Source: an uncultured Oscillospiraceae bacterium
GTDB lineage: Bacteria > Bacillota > Clostridia > Oscillospirales > Oscillospiraceae
Assembly (NCBI GenBank): GCA_944385095.1
Contig: CALWVS010000022.1
Coordinates: forward strand, 1 to 34,334
Length of the DNA: 34,334 nucleotides
Direction of reading: 5' to 3'
The position numbers and the translations under genes were made by a program. Every line of letters begins with the position of its first letter. The stretch's first letter is position 1. Of this stretch, positions 32,930 to 34,334 are shown piece by piece. A model generated the notes under the pieces. It was not told the DNA's origin and searched no databases. It saw nothing but the letters and a program-made list of their open reading frames with translations.

Positions 32930-34056
32930 TGAAAAAGACAAAGCTGAGAACACCCTATTTTTTGGTGGATGAAGCCCTGCTGCGTAAAAATCTGACCATT
33001 CTCAAAGAGGTACAGCAAGAGACAGGGTGTAAAATTCTGCTGGCACAGAAGGCTTTTTCCATGTTCTACACTTATCCCATTCTGTCTGAGTATCTGGCAG
33101 GCAGTACCGCCAGCGGTCTCTACGAGGCACGGTTAGGCAAGGAACAGTTTGGGGGCGAAACCCATGTATTCTCCCCTGCCTACCGTGAAGATGAGTTTGA
33201 AGAACTGCTTCACTATGCCGACCATTTTGTATTCAACAGCCCCAGACAGGTGGAGAAATTTGCAAAACGTGCCAAGGAAGCTGGGAAACAAGTGGGGCTT
33301 CGCATCAACCCAGAGTGTTCTACACAGGAAGGGCATGCCATCTATGACCCCTGTTCTCCTGGCAGCCGTCTGGGGACAACCCTTGCAAATTTTGACCCTG
33401 CACAGCTTCCTTTATTGGATGGTCTGCACTTCCACACCCTCTGCGAACAGGATGCAGACGATTTGGAAACCACTGTTGCAGCCTTTGAGGAAAAGTTTGG
33501 GCAATATCTGTCTGGTTTGAAGTGGCTGAATTTGGGTGGTGGGCACCACATCACCCGTGAGGGCTATCAGCTTGACAAGCTCAAGCAGATCATTCGCCAT
33601 TTACAGGACACCTATCAGGTGGAAGTGTATCTGGAACCTGGTGAGGCGGTTGTACTCAAAGCCGGATTTTTAGTGACCAGTGTACTGGAAACGCTACACA
33701 ATGGAATGGACATTGCCATTCTGGACAGCTCCGCCGCCTGCCACATGCCCGATGTACTGGAAATGCCCTACCGTCCACCCCTTGCCCACTCCGGTGAGCC
33801 ACAGGAAAAGCCCTACACCTATCGACTGGGTGGTCCCACCTGTCTGGCTGGTGACATCATTGGGGATTACTCCTTTGACCAGCCATTACAAGAGGGGGAT
33901 GAGCTGGTTTTTGAGGACATGGCACTTTACACCATGGTAAAAACCAACACATTCAATGGAATGCCCCTTCCTCAAATTGCATGGAGGAATTTACAGGGTG
34001 AGATTTCTGTCATTCGCCAGTTCGGCTATGAGGATTTCAAATCCCGCCTCTCCTAA
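32929..34056 (+). CDS. nspC: Carboxynorspermidine decarboxylase
   Basis: This is a PLP enzyme of the alanine-racemase fold (375 residues) that decarboxylates carboxynorspermidine, carboxyspermidine or related products. The Schiff-base lysine is K41 in LLAQKAFSMF, which is the family form. RINPECS binds the phosphate side with the later LNLGGGHHI and EPGEAVV, and the second-subunit Cys/Asp region is GPTCLAGDIIGDY. The start overlaps the dehydrogenase stop codon. Only the repeat element follows, starting at the base after the stop; I see no classical terminator. Confidence 0.93.
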   Translation: MKKTKLRTPYFLVDEALLRKNLTILKEVQQETGCKILLAQKAFSMFYTYPILSEYLAGSTASGLYEARLGKEQFGGETHVFSPAYREDEFEELLHYADHFVFNSPRQVEKFAKRAKEAGKQVGLRINPECSTQEGHAIYDPCSPGSRLGTTLANFDPAQLPLLDGLHFHTLCEQDADDLETTVAAFEEKFGQYLSGLKWLNLGGGHHITREGYQLDKLKQIIRHLQDTYQVEVYLEPGEAVVLKAGFLVTSVLETLHNGMDIAILDSSAACHMPDVLEMPYRPPLAHSGEPQEKPYTYRLGGPTCLAGDIIGDYSFDQPLQEGDELVFEDMALYTMVKTNTFNGMPLPQIAWRNLQGEISVIRQFGYEDFKSRLS

Positions 34057-34334
34057 CTTCCTTTTTCTTGAAAGAAAAAGGAAGCAAAAAGAACTTCGTG
34101 GGTAGCCATCACTGACATTTTCCAATGGAACAAAGCTGAGCTTTCCAAGAGCATTGGGTGGATAAGTGGCTGAGACAATCCATAAAGGAACTGCTGCCTC
34201 AGAGACCTTACAAAATGCTCTTACAGAGTGGAGCAGCTATTCTTTTCCAAAAAACTTGCCTAAGAGCCCTTACAAAATTTTCTTTGCCCCCTACTTTTTC
34301 TTGAAAAGAAAAAGTAGGCAAAAAGAACTTTGTG
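34057..34334. repeat. Third copy of the composite repeat element, running off the window
   Basis: It begins at the base after the nspC stop with the same perfect 13-bp inverted repeat (34057-34084) and GCAAAAAGAACTT. Module A (34085 to about 34175) is diverged from the 24.7-kb copies but clearly alignable. Two 62-bp-spaced units start at 34195 and 34257. The closing 13-bp inverted repeat (34290-34318) is followed by CAAAAAGAACTT again, the start of another element. The orientation is the same as the block at 24697. Confidence 0.85.

Overview
The window reads as a chromosomal segment of an anaerobic, low-to-mid G+C Firmicute (Bacillota, class Clostridia), most likely from the Oscillospiraceae/Ruminococcaceae area. 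Evidence: ribosome-binding sites of the GGAGG type, TTGACA/TATAAT promoters, a B-type dihydroorotate dehydrogenase (PyrK plus PyrD), a lipoteichoic-acid-synthase-like enzyme, a CD1247-type protein beside efp, a monomeric [FeFe] hydrogenase-like protein and a Clostridium-style spermidine operon. I see no phage genes, transposases, rRNA, tRNA or CRISPR array. The species cannot be fixed from the sequence alone.

Layout. (1) 1-1949, minus strand: the start of rpmG behind a strong promoter and a folded ~240-nt leader, then a short operon (possible TIM-barrel protein, Dabb protein, YbjQ protein) closed by a terminator. (2) 2042-5690, plus: YqeG phosphatase, endonuclease-IV-like protein, Xaa-Pro peptidase, then efp from its own promoter and a CD1247-like zinc-ribbon protein. 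(3) 5725-7728, minus: LtaS-like membrane phosphotransferase. (4) 8001-10267, plus: a small unknown gene overlapping a cstA-type transporter gene. (5) 10384-13048, plus: a Lit-type lipoprotein transacylase, cbiB, and a threonine-phosphate decarboxylase-like gene. (6) 13077-14992, minus: a thioredoxin/flavoprotein reductase pair, cytidine deaminase, and a small YtxH-like protein. (7) 15351-23010, plus: pyrC-pyrF-(zinc-ribbon protein)-pyrK-pyrD, continuing into a histidine phosphatase-GNAT fusion and a YgiQ-type radical SAM protein. (8) 23068-24591, minus: [FeFe] hydrogenase-like protein. (9) 24697-25316: a gene-free block of composite repeats, with 62-bp tandem units and AT-rich 13-bp hairpins. 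(10) 25375-27186, plus: an Rrf2/IscR-type regulator and metY. (11) 27209-34056, plus: a six-gene polyamine operon (speD, speA, speE, speB, carboxy(nor)spermidine dehydrogenase, carboxynorspermidine decarboxylase) behind a strong promoter, a ~340-nt highly folded leader and an intrinsic terminator just before speD. (12) 34057-34334: another copy of the composite repeat, running off the end of the window.

How the genes work together. The pyr operon holds four of the six UMP steps or subunits, and the oxidation is done by the NAD-linked PyrKD form. The polyamine operon encodes both known ways to add an aminopropyl group, AdoMet-dependent (SpeD/SpeE) and aspartate-semialdehyde-dependent (dehydrogenase plus decarboxylase), together with the agmatine-making and agmatine-using enzymes. 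Several routes to spermidine, or to a longer polyamine, are therefore possible from one transcript. Its leader ends in a textbook terminator with a competing upstream pairing, which makes it the best candidate here for an undescribed regulatory RNA. The same-orientation repeat blocks bracket the rrf2-metY-polyamine segment.
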